A stretch of DNA of 13,771 nucleotides from assembly GCA_050872805.1 (NCBI GenBank), contig JBNMHN010000027.1:1-13771 (forward strand). Reading direction: 5' to 3'. Positions 1-6,342 of this stretch are shown in pieces. The notes under the pieces were generated by a model. The model had not been told where the DNA came from. It searched no databases and was given only the letters and a program-made list of their open reading frames with translations. This DNA comes from CAKVOD01 sp050872805 (lineage in GTDB: Bacteria > Bacillota > Clostridia > Christensenellales > UBA1242). The stretch's first letter is position 1. The number at the start of each line of letters is the position of its first letter. Position numbers and translations under genes: made by a program.

Positions 1-2
1 CT

Positions 3-281
3 GCTAGCGCGCCCGCAGGGCAGCCTGTTCCGCAAATTGTTATGCGCGAAAGTGCGCAAAACGCGCCAAACGCCGCGCAAACGCTCCCCGATTTATCTCA
101 AACAGGGAAATTGCCGAACGGGCAAAAAATGAGTTTGACCGACCTAATGAAAATAATTTTGCCGCGCAACAAACAGGCGGAAAAATATAAGCCGACATTC
201 AAAGAAAACTTTTTCTTGTATTGTTCAATCTTCCTCGGTGCCGTTGTAACATTTATGACATTCTTGTGGGGTTTATTCTAA
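3..281 (+). CDS. C-terminal part of an unknown membrane-anchored protein (5' end outside window)
   Basis: The frame is open from the first bases of the window to the TAA at 279-281, giving 92 visible residues. The first ATG (42-44) has no ribosome binding site and lies in a low-complexity Ala/Pro/Gln/Asn-rich stretch, so the true start is probably upstream. After this flexible linker comes a basic segment (PRNKQAEKYK) and one hydrophobic helix at the very C terminus (FLYCSIFLGAVVTFMTFLWG), so it is probably a tail-anchored or C-terminally anchored membrane protein. The stop overlaps the first base of the rlmH ATG (TAATG), so the two are translationally coupled and belong to one operon. I do not recognise the family and no catalytic motif is visible. 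Confidence 0.6.
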   Translation, partial: ASAPAGQPVPQIVMRESAQNAPNAAQTLPDLSQTGKLPNGQKMSLTDLMKIILPRNKQAEKYKPTFKENFFLYCSIFLGAVVTFMTFLWGLF

Positions 282-736
282 TGATGAAAATAAAACTCGT
301 GTGTGTTGGGTCAATCAAGGAAAACTTTTTTAAATCCGCCATTGACGAATACGTCAAGCGTTTGCAAAAGTTTTGCAAGCTTGAAATAATTGAAGTGAAG
401 CAGGGCAAGTCGGACAACGAAAACGCGCAAGCGGAGGAGTACGCGGAAATTGTCAAGCACCTTGAGGGGTACATTTGTGTATTGGCGATTGAGGGCAAAC
501 AACTTTCTAGCCCTGAACTTGCTGAAAAACTTAACGACATTGCCACGCACGGCGAGTCGGTTGTCACCTTTGTTATCGGCGGCTCGTTTGGTGTCGATGA
601 CCGCATTAAGCGTGCTGCAAACTTTTTGCTTTCGTTTTCAAAAATGACGTTTCCGCATCAATTGTTTCGCGTGCTGACTTTGGAACAAATTTACCGCGCT
701 TTCAACATTCAATCTCACACCCCCTACCACAAATAG
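281..736 (+). CDS. rlmH: 23S rRNA (pseudouridine1915-N3)-methyltransferase RlmH
   Basis: RlmH is a small SPOUT-class enzyme that uses S-adenosylmethionine to methylate N3 of pseudouridine 1915 in helix 69 of 23S rRNA. The product is 151 residues (family usually about 155-160). It starts in the family style (KIKLVCVGSIKENF), has the SAM-binding loop VIGGSFG at residues 98-104, the segment LSFSKMTFPHQLFR (117-130) and the hallmark ending LEQIYRAFN...PYHK, where the terminal Tyr-His is needed for activity. Two adjacent ATGs are possible (281 and 284); 281 overlaps the upstream stop. The ribosome binding site is weak (GGGG at 268-271), fitting translational coupling. The pseudouridine substrate is made by RluD, encoded at 6343-7278. 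A longer frame starting at 221 overlaps the upstream gene and is not credible. Confidence 0.93.
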   Translation: MMKIKLVCVGSIKENFFKSAIDEYVKRLQKFCKLEIIEVKQGKSDNENAQAEEYAEIVKHLEGYICVLAIEGKQLSSPELAEKLNDIATHGESVVTFVIGGSFGVDDRIKRAANFLLSFSKMTFPHQLFRVLTLEQIYRAFNIQSHTPYHK

Positions 737-870
737 TGGCGGCATAGGCCGCAGCTGCAGGTGCAGTTCCTACGCCTAATTTACTTATTACGTCGGCATA
801 TTTTAGGAACTTTCTATATTTCTTATCACTCGACGGTTATAGTCTCGCTGTGGTTACTATCCCTACGTCC
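736..870. repeat. Intergenic repeat region, copy A of a degenerate repeat family
   Basis: The 191-bp gap between rlmH and tmk has no gene. It shares blocks with the gap after tig. Bases 745-764 match 9683-9702 at 18 of 20 positions (core GCTGCAGGTGC), 741-750 resemble 9801-9810 (GGCATAGGYC), 811-818 (TTTCTATA) resembles 9655-9662 and 9778-9785, and 848-867 matches 9600-9619 at 19 of 20 positions. The block order differs between the two regions. The repeat begins directly after the rlmH TAG. The region is more GC-rich than other gaps in the window. I see no open frame, transposase or clear target duplication. Confidence 0.55.
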
Positions 871-927
871 AAGCATCTTGACCGCGTCAGCATTCAATCA
901 AATACAACCTTATTAACAGGAGAAAAA

Positions 928-1626
928 ATGAATAAAATAATAGTCATCGAAGGTACAGACGGCTGCGGCAAAGAAACGCAGTCAAAAAGACTTGTTTCTT
1001 TTCTAAAAAGCAAAAACATAAACGTCGTAAAGCAAGACTTTCCAAATTACGAAAGCGCAAGTTGCGCGCCCGTCAAAATGCTTTTGAACGGGGAACTCGG
1101 CGACACCGCCGACGCGCTTGACGCCTATCAGTCGTCAATATTATTTGCCGTCGACCGCCTTTGCACATTCAAAAAGGAATTGAAAAACTTTGAAAAGTCA
1201 AACAACACCGTTTTAGTTCTCGACCGCTATGTCGAGTCAAACTTATTGTACCAAGCGTGCAAAATCGACGACAACGTCGCGCGCGAACAGTTTACGAACT
1301 GGCTATTTGACCTAGAATACGGCAAACTAAAATTGCCAAAACCCGACCTCGTCATTTACTTGAATGTTCCGCCACAAGTGTCAACCCAACTTGTCAAATC
1401 GCGCGGCGCAAACAAAAACGGGCAAGAAAAAGACATTTACGAAAGTGATAACGACTATATGCAAAAAGTCTATTCGCGTGGAATCAATATGGCAAAATCG
1501 CAAAACTGGGCAATCATTGATTGCTTGAACGAAAACGGACAACTAAAGTCAATCGACGAAATTGCCGCACTTGTAAACGAAAAAGTCACCCCAATCGTCG
1601 CAAAAACCGACCAACTGGAGCGCTAA
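928..1626 (+). CDS. tmk: Thymidylate (dTMP) kinase
   Basis: The enzyme phosphorylates dTMP to dTDP with ATP, a step in dTTP synthesis in the cytoplasm; ndk at 4819 carries out the next step. The product is 232 residues from the ATG at 928, which follows AGGAG (918-922). A longer frame from a GTG at 850 runs into the intergenic repeat and has no binding site. The P-loop is EGTDGCGKETQ (residues 8-18). The clostridial-type segment FPNYESAS (38-45) and VKMLLNGELG follow, then the DRY motif LDRYVESNLLYQ (98-109) and a LID-like YESDNDYMQKVY segment (171-182). The residue after the P-loop lysine is Glu16, where most P-loop kinases have Thr or Ser; this position varies in dTMP kinases, so I do not take it as inactivation. 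The gene stands alone and ends 2 bases from the convergent peptidase gene. Confidence 0.92.
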   Translation: MNKIIVIEGTDGCGKETQSKRLVSFLKSKNINVVKQDFPNYESASCAPVKMLLNGELGDTADALDAYQSSILFAVDRLCTFKKELKNFEKSNNTVLVLDRYVESNLLYQACKIDDNVAREQFTNWLFDLEYGKLKLPKPDLVIYLNVPPQVSTQLVKSRGANKNGQEKDIYESDNDYMQKVYSRGINMAKSQNWAIIDCLNENGQLKSIDEIAALVNEKVTPIVAKTDQLER

Positions 1627-1628
1627 AG

Positions 1629-2621
1629 TCAATTAGGCACAAAATGTTTTAATATATTATGAATAACATTTTTGTTTTCTTTGTAAATTTGTTTTAAATT
1701 GTCAACCCGAATAGGGTGTGACAATTTGTCATCCCCAACTTCAATCGTGAAGGCGGGGATTTTTAATTTTTCAATGCAGTAGTCCTTGAAGCCGCCCGAA
1801 CTCGACGCACTAACATCAACAATCTTATATTTTGTCGTCTTTTCAATTATTTCCGCAATTTCCTTGTCGCGCAAAAGTTCCTTTTGCCCTTGAAAAAATT
1901 GATAGTAAATTTCTTGCCCCTTGCAGTGATAACTAATCGTCACATCGGGCTTGATTTTATCCACCAACTTGACAAGCGCCTGCGTCTCGGGCTCGGAATT
2001 TGCAAAGCGCCCAATATAGTTTTCAGCGCCGCCAAATTTTGCATTTTTTGCGCCCAAACCAAACCGCGCATCAAAATTGACATTCAAATCAACCGCATTT
2101 GCGTTCGCTTTCCACAGCGAAAAATCGCGACTGCCAAGATTGAGTTCAATCAATCGATTTTTGATTTTATCTACCATTTCAGCACTTGTGCATTTGCTCA
2201 AATCGCCAAATGTGTTTGTGTCAAAATTCTTTCTTGCCTCTGTGCAAATTTCTTCATCAATAAAATTAGTCCCCTCAGCACACAGCCGCAAACCGTCCAC
2301 ATTGCTGTTCGGTACAAAATACAACTCGTAATTGAGTTTGAAATACGGATTGTGCGTGCTATTTATTTTGGACAACTCGCGATACACTTGCACATAATAG
2401 TGTTCAATCAAGCGAAAAACCAAAAAAGTCGTAATATGTTCCCGCGCGTGAATACCCGCCTGCACCAAAATCTTAATCGGCTTTTTGTTATAATCAACAC
2501 GCTTGATAAGCTTGAAATAGTAAAGTGGCTGATTTAGCACCGTCTTTCCGTAAATTTTCGGCTCAAGCCCCATATTTTTTAGTTCCGCAATTTTTTGCAA
2601 ATAAAGTTCAAATTCATTCAT
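1629..2621 (-). CDS. M14-family zinc carboxypeptidase, probably cytoplasmic muropeptide peptidase
   Basis: A 330-residue metallopeptidase of family M14. The zinc ligands are H58 and E61 in GIHAREH and H232 in ISYHCKG; the general base is E294 in FTIEVGDD. The substrate-carboxylate region reads NANAVDLNVNF (173-183), with Val where animal carboxypeptidases have Arg (NRNF); this resembles bacterial gamma-D-glutamyl-diaminopimelate peptidases. There is no signal peptide or wall-binding repeat, so a role on imported or recycled wall peptides in the cytoplasm is more likely than remodelling outside; that substrate is an inference. The start MNEFELYL at 2621 is supported by family-like spacing to HxxE but has no Shine-Dalgarno site (see the -10 element just upstream). 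It converges with tmk with 2 bases between stop codons, and I see no terminator between them. Confidence 0.85.
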   Translation of the reverse strand: MNEFELYLQKIAELKNMGLEPKIYGKTVLNQPLYYFKLIKRVDYNKKPIKILVQAGIHAREHITTFLVFRLIEHYYVQVYRELSKINSTHNPYFKLNYELYFVPNSNVDGLRLCAEGTNFIDEEICTEARKNFDTNTFGDLSKCTSAEMVDKIKNRLIELNLGSRDFSLWKANANAVDLNVNFDARFGLGAKNAKFGGAENYIGRFANSEPETQALVKLVDKIKPDVTISYHCKGQEIYYQFFQGQKELLRDKEIAEIIEKTTKYKIVDVSASSSGGFKDYCIEKLKIPAFTIEVGDDKLSHPIRVDNLKQIYKENKNVIHNILKHFVPN

Positions 2622-2627
2622 AAAAAT

Positions 2628-2633
2628 ATTATA
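2628..2633 (-). promoter_or_regulatory. Candidate -10 box for the M14 peptidase gene; possible leaderless mRNA
   Basis: Read on the minus strand, a perfect TATAAT ends 6 bases before the ATG at 2621. Usual geometry would place transcription start on the A of the ATG. No good -35 is seen at 16-18 bp spacing (ACACAT at 17), and no purine-rich ribosome binding site precedes the ATG. In AT-rich DNA a TATAAT can occur by chance. Confidence 0.35.
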
Positions 2634-2784
2634 TTAGTCCCGCATTCCATATGTGTCACGTGCAAAAGTGCAAGAATTGCAGTGATATTTTAAATTTTTC
2701 ATTATTTAAAATCAATATAAAGGAATTTATGAGTTTAATTTATTGATATACATCAAAAAAACAATCAAAATTGCAGTAAATCAT

Positions 2785-2813
2785 TTGATATTTATTTGTC
2801 GATGTGGTATACT
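2785..2813 (+). promoter_or_regulatory. SigmaA promoter of the beta-helix surface protein gene
   Basis: TTGATA (2785-2790), a 17-bp spacer and TATACT (2808-2813), with an extended -10 TGG just before it (2805-2807). Transcription would start near 2820, followed by a Shine-Dalgarno GAGG at 2834-2837 and an ATG at 2847. Together these form a complete start signal for the reading frame that runs into the G tract. Confidence 0.7.
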
Positions 2814-2846
2814 AAAAATGAAAAAATATAAGTGAGGTACGAGATA

Positions 2847-2885
2847 ATGATTAATTACTTAACTAAATGGGGGGGGGGGGTATAA
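2847..2885 (+). CDS. Out-of-frame start segment of the beta-helix gene (12-codon OFF product)
   Basis: ATG at 2847 lies 9 bases after GAGG (2834-2837) and 27 bases after the expected transcription start. It reads 8 codons (MINYLTKW) into the 12-G run, then Gly-Gly-Gly-Val and TAA at 2883-2885. If the run had 11 or 14 Gs, the frame would continue with no stop through 2881-2982 into the body of the beta-helix protein and give a 612- or 613-residue product. The stretch 2881-2982 encodes a plausible basic N-region (KIKSKR) just before the signal helix, as expected if it is real coding sequence. I take this as the true 5' end of the gene in its OFF register, or a homopolymer sequencing error. Confidence 0.6.
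   Translation: MINYLTKWGGGV
2869..2880. repeat. Poly(G) tract, 12 Gs, in the coding start of a surface protein gene
   Basis: Twelve consecutive Gs in an otherwise AT-rich region, located at codons 8-12 of the frame starting at 2847. Such mononucleotide runs change length by slipped-strand mispairing and are typical contingency switches for surface proteins. The current length joins the start codon to a stop at 2883. Confidence 0.85.
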
Positions 2886-2982
2886 TAGTTATCCACAAAT
2901 AGGTGACATTCCTACAAGAAAAACATACTCAAAAAATGGTATAAAAATTAAATCGAAAAGAGTTTTCGCTACATCGCAAGTT

Positions 2983-4686
2983 GTGTTGTGGCTTTTTGTC
3001 ATCTTGACGACATTACTAATGTGTGCATTGTTCGCACAAAGCAAAAACTCATTTTGTCTAGGTGCGAATGGTAGCGAGGTTGCACCAGCAGCACAAGTCC
3101 AAAGTTTTACTAATGGAGACGGCACGGAGAGCAGCCCATATCAAATTACGTCTTTTGAAGATTTACAAGTATTGGCTACAAATTGCAACGCGGGCGAAAC
3201 TTATTCGGGCAAGTATTTTAAAGTTATGAAAAACATAACAATTGATAACACAAATTCATCCACAAACTGGGTTCCAATAGGAATTGGTAAAACGGATTCA
3301 ACGCTCAATGTATTTTCAGGCGTTTTTGACGGGAATAATAAAGATATTACTATAATCGGGGGGTTATCGCACAGTTTTACATTTTGGTATGAATCATATG
3401 GTTCAATTTTTGGTAGTGCTGTTGACGCTACTATCAAAAACTTGAATGTTATATTTCAAACTAACAGTGTGAGTACTTTTAGTTTTACGACAAACGACAG
3501 TTCTGGTTGGGGAGGCTATTACTTAGGTGGGATAATCGGCGCATTATATGGTGGGACAATCGAAAATTGCTCCATTAGCGGAGATAAAATCACATTTAGT
3601 GGTGTAAGTAGTGCTTATAAGTTTGGTGGAATAATGTGTTTGAGTACTACAAGTAGTGGCGAACAAAAGGAAACACACATCAAAAATTGTAAAGTTTTAT
3701 GCGACATCGAAGGAAGTTTTTATCAAGCAGGCGGTATTGCCGCTGGATATGTGAGTACAATTACAGATTGTTTTGTGAAATCTAACTTGGTGTTTAGCCG
3801 TGGTCAAAAACTTGGCGGTATTGCAGGTACTAATGTAGGAATAATTGAAAGATGTTGTGTGAGTGGAAATCTTACTTTTGCAGCATCTTACAGTATAGGT
3901 GGAATAATTGGTGATGCTACTTATTCTTCAAGTGCAAGCACTATAAAAAATTGCATTGTAAATGGAACAATTGATTTTTATTCCGTAGGAGACCCAGGGA
4001 ATATAGGCATTCTTGTTGGATGTGGTGGAACAATCATAAATTGCATTGCCAATGTAAATATTACAAGACTAGTCGTGTTGGATGGAAGCATCGGCGCTAT
4101 AGGTGCCTCAAACGTAACTGCCTATAATTGTTTAATAATTGGCACTGCTAGTTATGGACTAATCAATTATAGTTCAACAAACAATTCAACAAGAGATGCA
4201 ACAAACGGATTATATTCAGTGGTGTCAGATTCAAATTTAAAGTTAGTAAATACTTTTAAAGGAACAGGGACTAATGGTTACACTTGGAATAGTTCTTATC
4301 CTTGGGACATCGGGAATAGTAATAGCATATGGTGCATTGAGGACGATAAAGCAATGTGTCCTACTTTGACGAATTTTCCACTTGATAAAGTAGTGGTCAA
4401 AATCACTGTTAATAAAAACAATACAATTCGCAATGACATCATTTATTTGTTTGATGAAAATAACGATATTTTACAGCAGTGCGTGGTAAATGATGGAAGT
4501 GTAATAAAACTCGAATTTGCCTATAATTCAAGTTTTAAAATATTTGTCTATAAAACTTTATATACGAATTGCACAATAGATGAAACTCTAACAAATACAA
4601 AAGTAGTCCAAGTCCTTTCAAGGAATATGAACATAGAAATCAACATTACATCAGTTGAAAATATCAACAATTGGATAATGGTTTGA
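2983..4686 (+). CDS. Secreted GLUG-type right-handed beta-helix surface protein (body of a probable phase-variable gene)
   Basis: The in-frame body gives 567 residues from a GTG at 2983, but that GTG has no Shine-Dalgarno site and sits at the beginning of the signal helix. The likely native start is 2847 across the G tract. Residues 1-18 are a hydrophobic signal helix (LWLFVILTTLLMCALFA). Residues 43-85 follow the usual entry to GLUG adhesin-like proteins (GDGTESSPYQITSFEDLQVLA, then YSGKYFKVMKNI), then WVPIG and FSGVFDGNNKDITIIGG (111-127). Glycine turns of the GGI type recur at 182, 215, 250, 278, 306 and roughly 341, each followed by a short strand with a shared Cys (IENC, IKNC, ITDC, IERC, IKNC, IINC), as in a stacked helix. 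The last 100 residues (from 468) look like a separate beta domain. No LPxTG or other wall anchor is visible. Function (adhesion or similar) is inferred from the fold only. The gene has fewer GC-rich codons than its neighbours. Confidence 0.72.
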   Translation: MLWLFVILTTLLMCALFAQSKNSFCLGANGSEVAPAAQVQSFTNGDGTESSPYQITSFEDLQVLATNCNAGETYSGKYFKVMKNITIDNTNSSTNWVPIGIGKTDSTLNVFSGVFDGNNKDITIIGGLSHSFTFWYESYGSIFGSAVDATIKNLNVIFQTNSVSTFSFTTNDSSGWGGYYLGGIIGALYGGTIENCSISGDKITFSGVSSAYKFGGIMCLSTTSSGEQKETHIKNCKVLCDIEGSFYQAGGIAAGYVSTITDCFVKSNLVFSRGQKLGGIAGTNVGIIERCCVSGNLTFAASYSIGGIIGDATYSSSASTIKNCIVNGTIDFYSVGDPGNIGILVGCGGTIINCIANVNITRLVVLDGSIGAIGASNVTAYNCLIIGTASYGLINYSSTNNSTRDATNGLYSVVSDSNLKLVNTFKGTGTNGYTWNSSYPWDIGNSNSIWCIEDDKAMCPTLTNFPLDKVVVKITVNKNNTIRNDIIYLFDENNDILQQCVVNDGSVIKLEFAYNSSFKIFVYKTLYTNCTIDETLTNTKVVQVLSRNMNIEINITSVENINNWIMV

Positions 4687-4720
4687 CAAAAGAAAAATTT
4701 TAAAATCGCTATAAAATATT

Positions 4721-4748
4721 TTGAAAAACGCAAAAAATATGTTAAAAT
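4721..4748 (+). promoter_or_regulatory. Promoter of ndk
   Basis: TTGAAA (4721-4726), a 16-bp spacer and TAAAAT (4743-4748), preceded by an extended -10 TGT (4740-4742). Transcription would start near 4755, giving a 64-base leader. A perfect TTGACA lies upstream (4683-4688), overlapping the beta-helix stop codon, but has no -10 at normal spacing. Confidence 0.5.
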
Positions 4749-4763
4749 ATAACAAGTTTAAAA

Positions 4764-4789
4764 GAGGGAGTGACGTAAATCACTTCCTC
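4764..4789 (+). other. Stem-loop in the ndk 5' leader
   Basis: GAGGGAGTGA (4764-4773) pairs with TCACTTCCTC (4780-4789) over 10 bp with one G-U, around a 6-base loop. It lies about 10 bases after the predicted transcription start and is not followed by a T run, so it is not a terminator. It may protect the 5' end of the mRNA or bind a regulator. The Shine-Dalgarno AAGGAG at 4803-4808 is outside the stem. Confidence 0.55.
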
Positions 4790-4818
4790 AAAACTTTCAA
4801 ATAAGGAGATTTATATTT

Positions 4819-5220
4819 ATGCAACAAACTTATATTATGTTGAAACCCGACGCCGTAAAACGCGGACTTATGGGTAAAATCATTTCAAGAATTGAGGATA
4901 AAGGCTTCAAAATTGTCGACGCAAAAATGTTCACCCTCACGCAAGCACAACTTGAGGAGCATTACGCACACCTAAAAGACAAACCATTTTTCCCTGAAAT
5001 CGTGTCATATATGACAAGCGGCCCCGTTTTGGGAATGATTGTTGAAGGTGACGACGTTATTGCAGGAATGCGCAAACTAATGGGCGCTACAAAATGGCTT
5101 GAAGCAGACGCTGGCACAATTCGTGGCGACTTTGCGTGCAACACAACACAAAATCTTATCCACGGTTCCGACGCGGAAGAAACTGCAAAAGCAGAAATCA
5201 AAAGATTTTTTGGAAAATAA
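4819..5220 (+). CDS. ndk: Nucleoside-diphosphate kinase
   Basis: The enzyme moves the terminal phosphate from ATP to nucleoside diphosphates through a phosphohistidine, keeping (d)NTP pools balanced. The product is 133 residues, close to the usual 135-150. It begins QQTYIMLKPDAVKRGLMGKI, with the family lysine in LKPDA (K9), has GPVLGMIVEG (68-77) and the active-site NLIHGSD with catalytic H115, and ends in an FFGK tail. The start at 4819 follows AAGGAG. It has its own promoter, leader hairpin and terminator, so it is monocistronic. It acts after thymidylate kinase (928-1626) in dTTP synthesis. Confidence 0.96.
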   Translation: MQQTYIMLKPDAVKRGLMGKIISRIEDKGFKIVDAKMFTLTQAQLEEHYAHLKDKPFFPEIVSYMTSGPVLGMIVEGDDVIAGMRKLMGATKWLEADAGTIRGDFACNTTQNLIHGSDAEETAKAEIKRFFGK

Positions 5221-5225
5221 AATCT

Positions 5226-5255
5226 AGGACAGCAATGCTTTTGTTGTCCTTTTTT
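5226..5255 (+). terminator. Intrinsic terminator of ndk
   Basis: AGGACAGCAA (5226-5235) pairs with TTGTTGTCCT (5241-5250), 10 bp with one G-U and a 5-base loop, followed by a T run through 5255. It begins 5 bases after the ndk stop. Confidence 0.85.
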
Positions 5256-5282
5256 GCATAAAAATTTGTTATGCACTAATAC
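5254..5282 (+). promoter_or_regulatory. Candidate promoter with dyad for the small unknown gene at 5323
   Basis: TTGCAT (5254-5259), 17 bp, TAATAC (5277-5282) is a plausible but weak promoter right behind the ndk terminator. A perfect dyad TGCATAA-N7-TTATGCA (5255-5261 and 5269-5275) covers the -35 box and spacer, which is where a repressor would bind. No candidate regulator is next to it. Confidence 0.35.
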
Positions 5283-5322
5283 TAGATTAAATTTGCAAGT
5301 GACAAATTACAGGAGGCAAAAA

Positions 5323-5652
5323 ATGAAAAACTATCTTATCAGCGGAAAATTCCGCGAAATCCTAATACGATTGCTAGACAATCCATTCGGCAAAACCGAC
5401 CTAGCGGAACTATGCGACGTCATACCATTTGAGGACGGGGAAGAAGAAATCTTTATCGAGGACGGGCACTGCTTTGTTCGCCACACAAATACGTATGCCA
5501 CATTTTTCTACGTCGACGGCAGAGAAATTGACAACTATGAGTTGATTCGCCGCATTGTTATGCGCTATGGTATCGAACTACAAGGGCAGGACGAGCGCTC
5601 TAAAGCGCACTTTGTCGACGAAGTCAAAGCACTACTCTTAAAAGAAAAATAA
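5323..5652 (+). CDS. Small conserved-looking protein of unknown function, 109 residues
   Basis: The ATG at 5323 follows a strong AGGAGG (5311-5316). The product is acidic, soluble and has no signal peptide or membrane helix. A patterned central segment (LAELCDVIPFEDGEEEIFIEDGHCFVRHTNTYATFFYVDGREIDNYELIRRIV, roughly residues 27-79) looks like a compact alpha/beta fold rather than a chance frame, and codon use matches the neighbouring housekeeping genes. I do not recognise the family and assign no function. It lies between the ndk terminator and the lspA promoter, so it is probably transcribed alone. An in-frame extension back to 5254 overlaps the terminator and is rejected. Confidence 0.72.
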   Translation: MKNYLISGKFREILIRLLDNPFGKTDLAELCDVIPFEDGEEEIFIEDGHCFVRHTNTYATFFYVDGREIDNYELIRRIVMRYGIELQGQDERSKAHFVDEVKALLLKEK

Positions 5653-5654
5653 TA

Positions 5655-5685
5655 TTGTCGACTTTTTAACTTAACAAGTTGACAA
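5655..5685. other. Inverted repeat overlapping the lspA -35 box
   Basis: TTGTCGACTT (5655-5664) and AAGTTGACAA (5676-5685) form a 10-bp inverted repeat with one G-U and an 11-base loop. The right arm contains the TTGACA used as the lspA -35. There is no T run on the plus strand after it, so it is a better operator candidate than a terminator for the gene ending at 5652. Confidence 0.4.
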
Positions 5686-5707
5686 AATTACCCATAATAA
5701 GCAAAAT
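5679..5707 (+). promoter_or_regulatory. Candidate lspA promoter; transcription start would fall on the ATG
   Basis: Perfect TTGACA (5679-5684), 17-bp spacer, CAAAAT (5702-5707, 4 of 6 consensus). Standard geometry puts +1 at 5714, the A of the lspA ATG. No Shine-Dalgarno site precedes this ATG. Confidence 0.4.
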
Positions 5708-5713
5708 ATTAAT

Positions 5714-6334
5714 ATGGAAAATAATAATCAAGAAAATAATGAAGCGAATTTGAGTAGCGAAAATCAAAATAAGGAATCCACACTCAAGCAAAAATGTGCC
5801 GCATTTTTCAAAGAGCGCACTAGCAAAGCGTATATGCGACAAGGCATAAAATCAAAATGGACGCAGTACATAACATTTTTTGCAATCATAGCAGTGGTTT
5901 TGGCGCTTGATTTGGTGCTAAAATCTGTGTTTGACGGCAAAGTGGCAAAATTTATTGGTGGGTTTATCAGTATAGACGGGCGTGCGCACAATACAGGTGC
6001 AGCGTTCTCAATGCTTTCAAACGCAACTGTCGCACTGCTTGTGTTTTCAATTATATTTGTAGTGATATTTTTATTGTACGAATTCTTTACTATGAACACA
6101 AAACGCGGCTTCCTTTACTACATAGCGTTTGCACTTCTTTTGGGCGGAACGCTCGGTAACCTCGTCGACCGCCTGAACTTAGGGTACGTGCGCGATTTCA
6201 TCAAACTCGACTTCATTGACTTTCCAATCTTCAACATTGCTGATTGCGCATTAACTATAGGCGTCATCTTGCTTGCAATTTGGATGCTAATTATTGAAAC
6301 AAAGCGTCCTAAGCAAAGCGTTGAAAGGGAGTAG
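5714..6334 (+). CDS. lspA: Lipoprotein signal peptidase (signal peptidase II)
   Basis: LspA is an integral membrane aspartyl protease that removes the signal peptide from diacylglyceryl-modified prolipoproteins. Four membrane helices are visible at about 51-70, 104-123, 132-150 and 174-193. The conserved boxes are HNTGAAFSM (92-100), GGTLGNLVDRLNLGYVRDF (144-162) with catalytic D152, and PIFNIADCALTIG (171-183) with catalytic D177. At 206 residues it is longer than the usual 150-170. The excess is a hydrophilic N-terminal extension of about 45 residues rich in Asn, Glu and Gln, then a basic patch before helix 1. An internal ATG (M41, base 5834) would remove the extension but also lacks a ribosome binding site. 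The rluD homologue follows 8 bases later, the common lspA-rluD pair of Bacillota. Confidence 0.93.
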   Translation: MENNNQENNEANLSSENQNKESTLKQKCAAFFKERTSKAYMRQGIKSKWTQYITFFAIIAVVLALDLVLKSVFDGKVAKFIGGFISIDGRAHNTGAAFSMLSNATVALLVFSIIFVVIFLLYEFFTMNTKRGFLYYIAFALLLGGTLGNLVDRLNLGYVRDFIKLDFIDFPIFNIADCALTIGVILLAIWMLIIETKRPKQSVERE

Positions 6335-6342
6335 GTAAGTTT

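Noticed and set aside
850..927. N-terminal extension of tmk to a GTG at 850
   Set aside because: It lies in the intergenic repeat, has no Shine-Dalgarno site, and the family-type N terminus begins at 928.
928..975. Loss of function in thymidylate kinase because Glu follows the P-loop Lys
   Set aside because: This position is variable in dTMP kinases, and all other motifs are intact.
1884..2537. 217-residue open frame on the plus strand
   Set aside because: It is antisense to the M14 peptidase, whose motifs are clear; the translation is low in charged patterning and has no ribosome binding site.
4683..4688. Perfect TTGACA as ndk -35
   Set aside because: The nearest TATAAA-like box is 21 bp away; the extended -10 promoter at 4721-4748 fits better.
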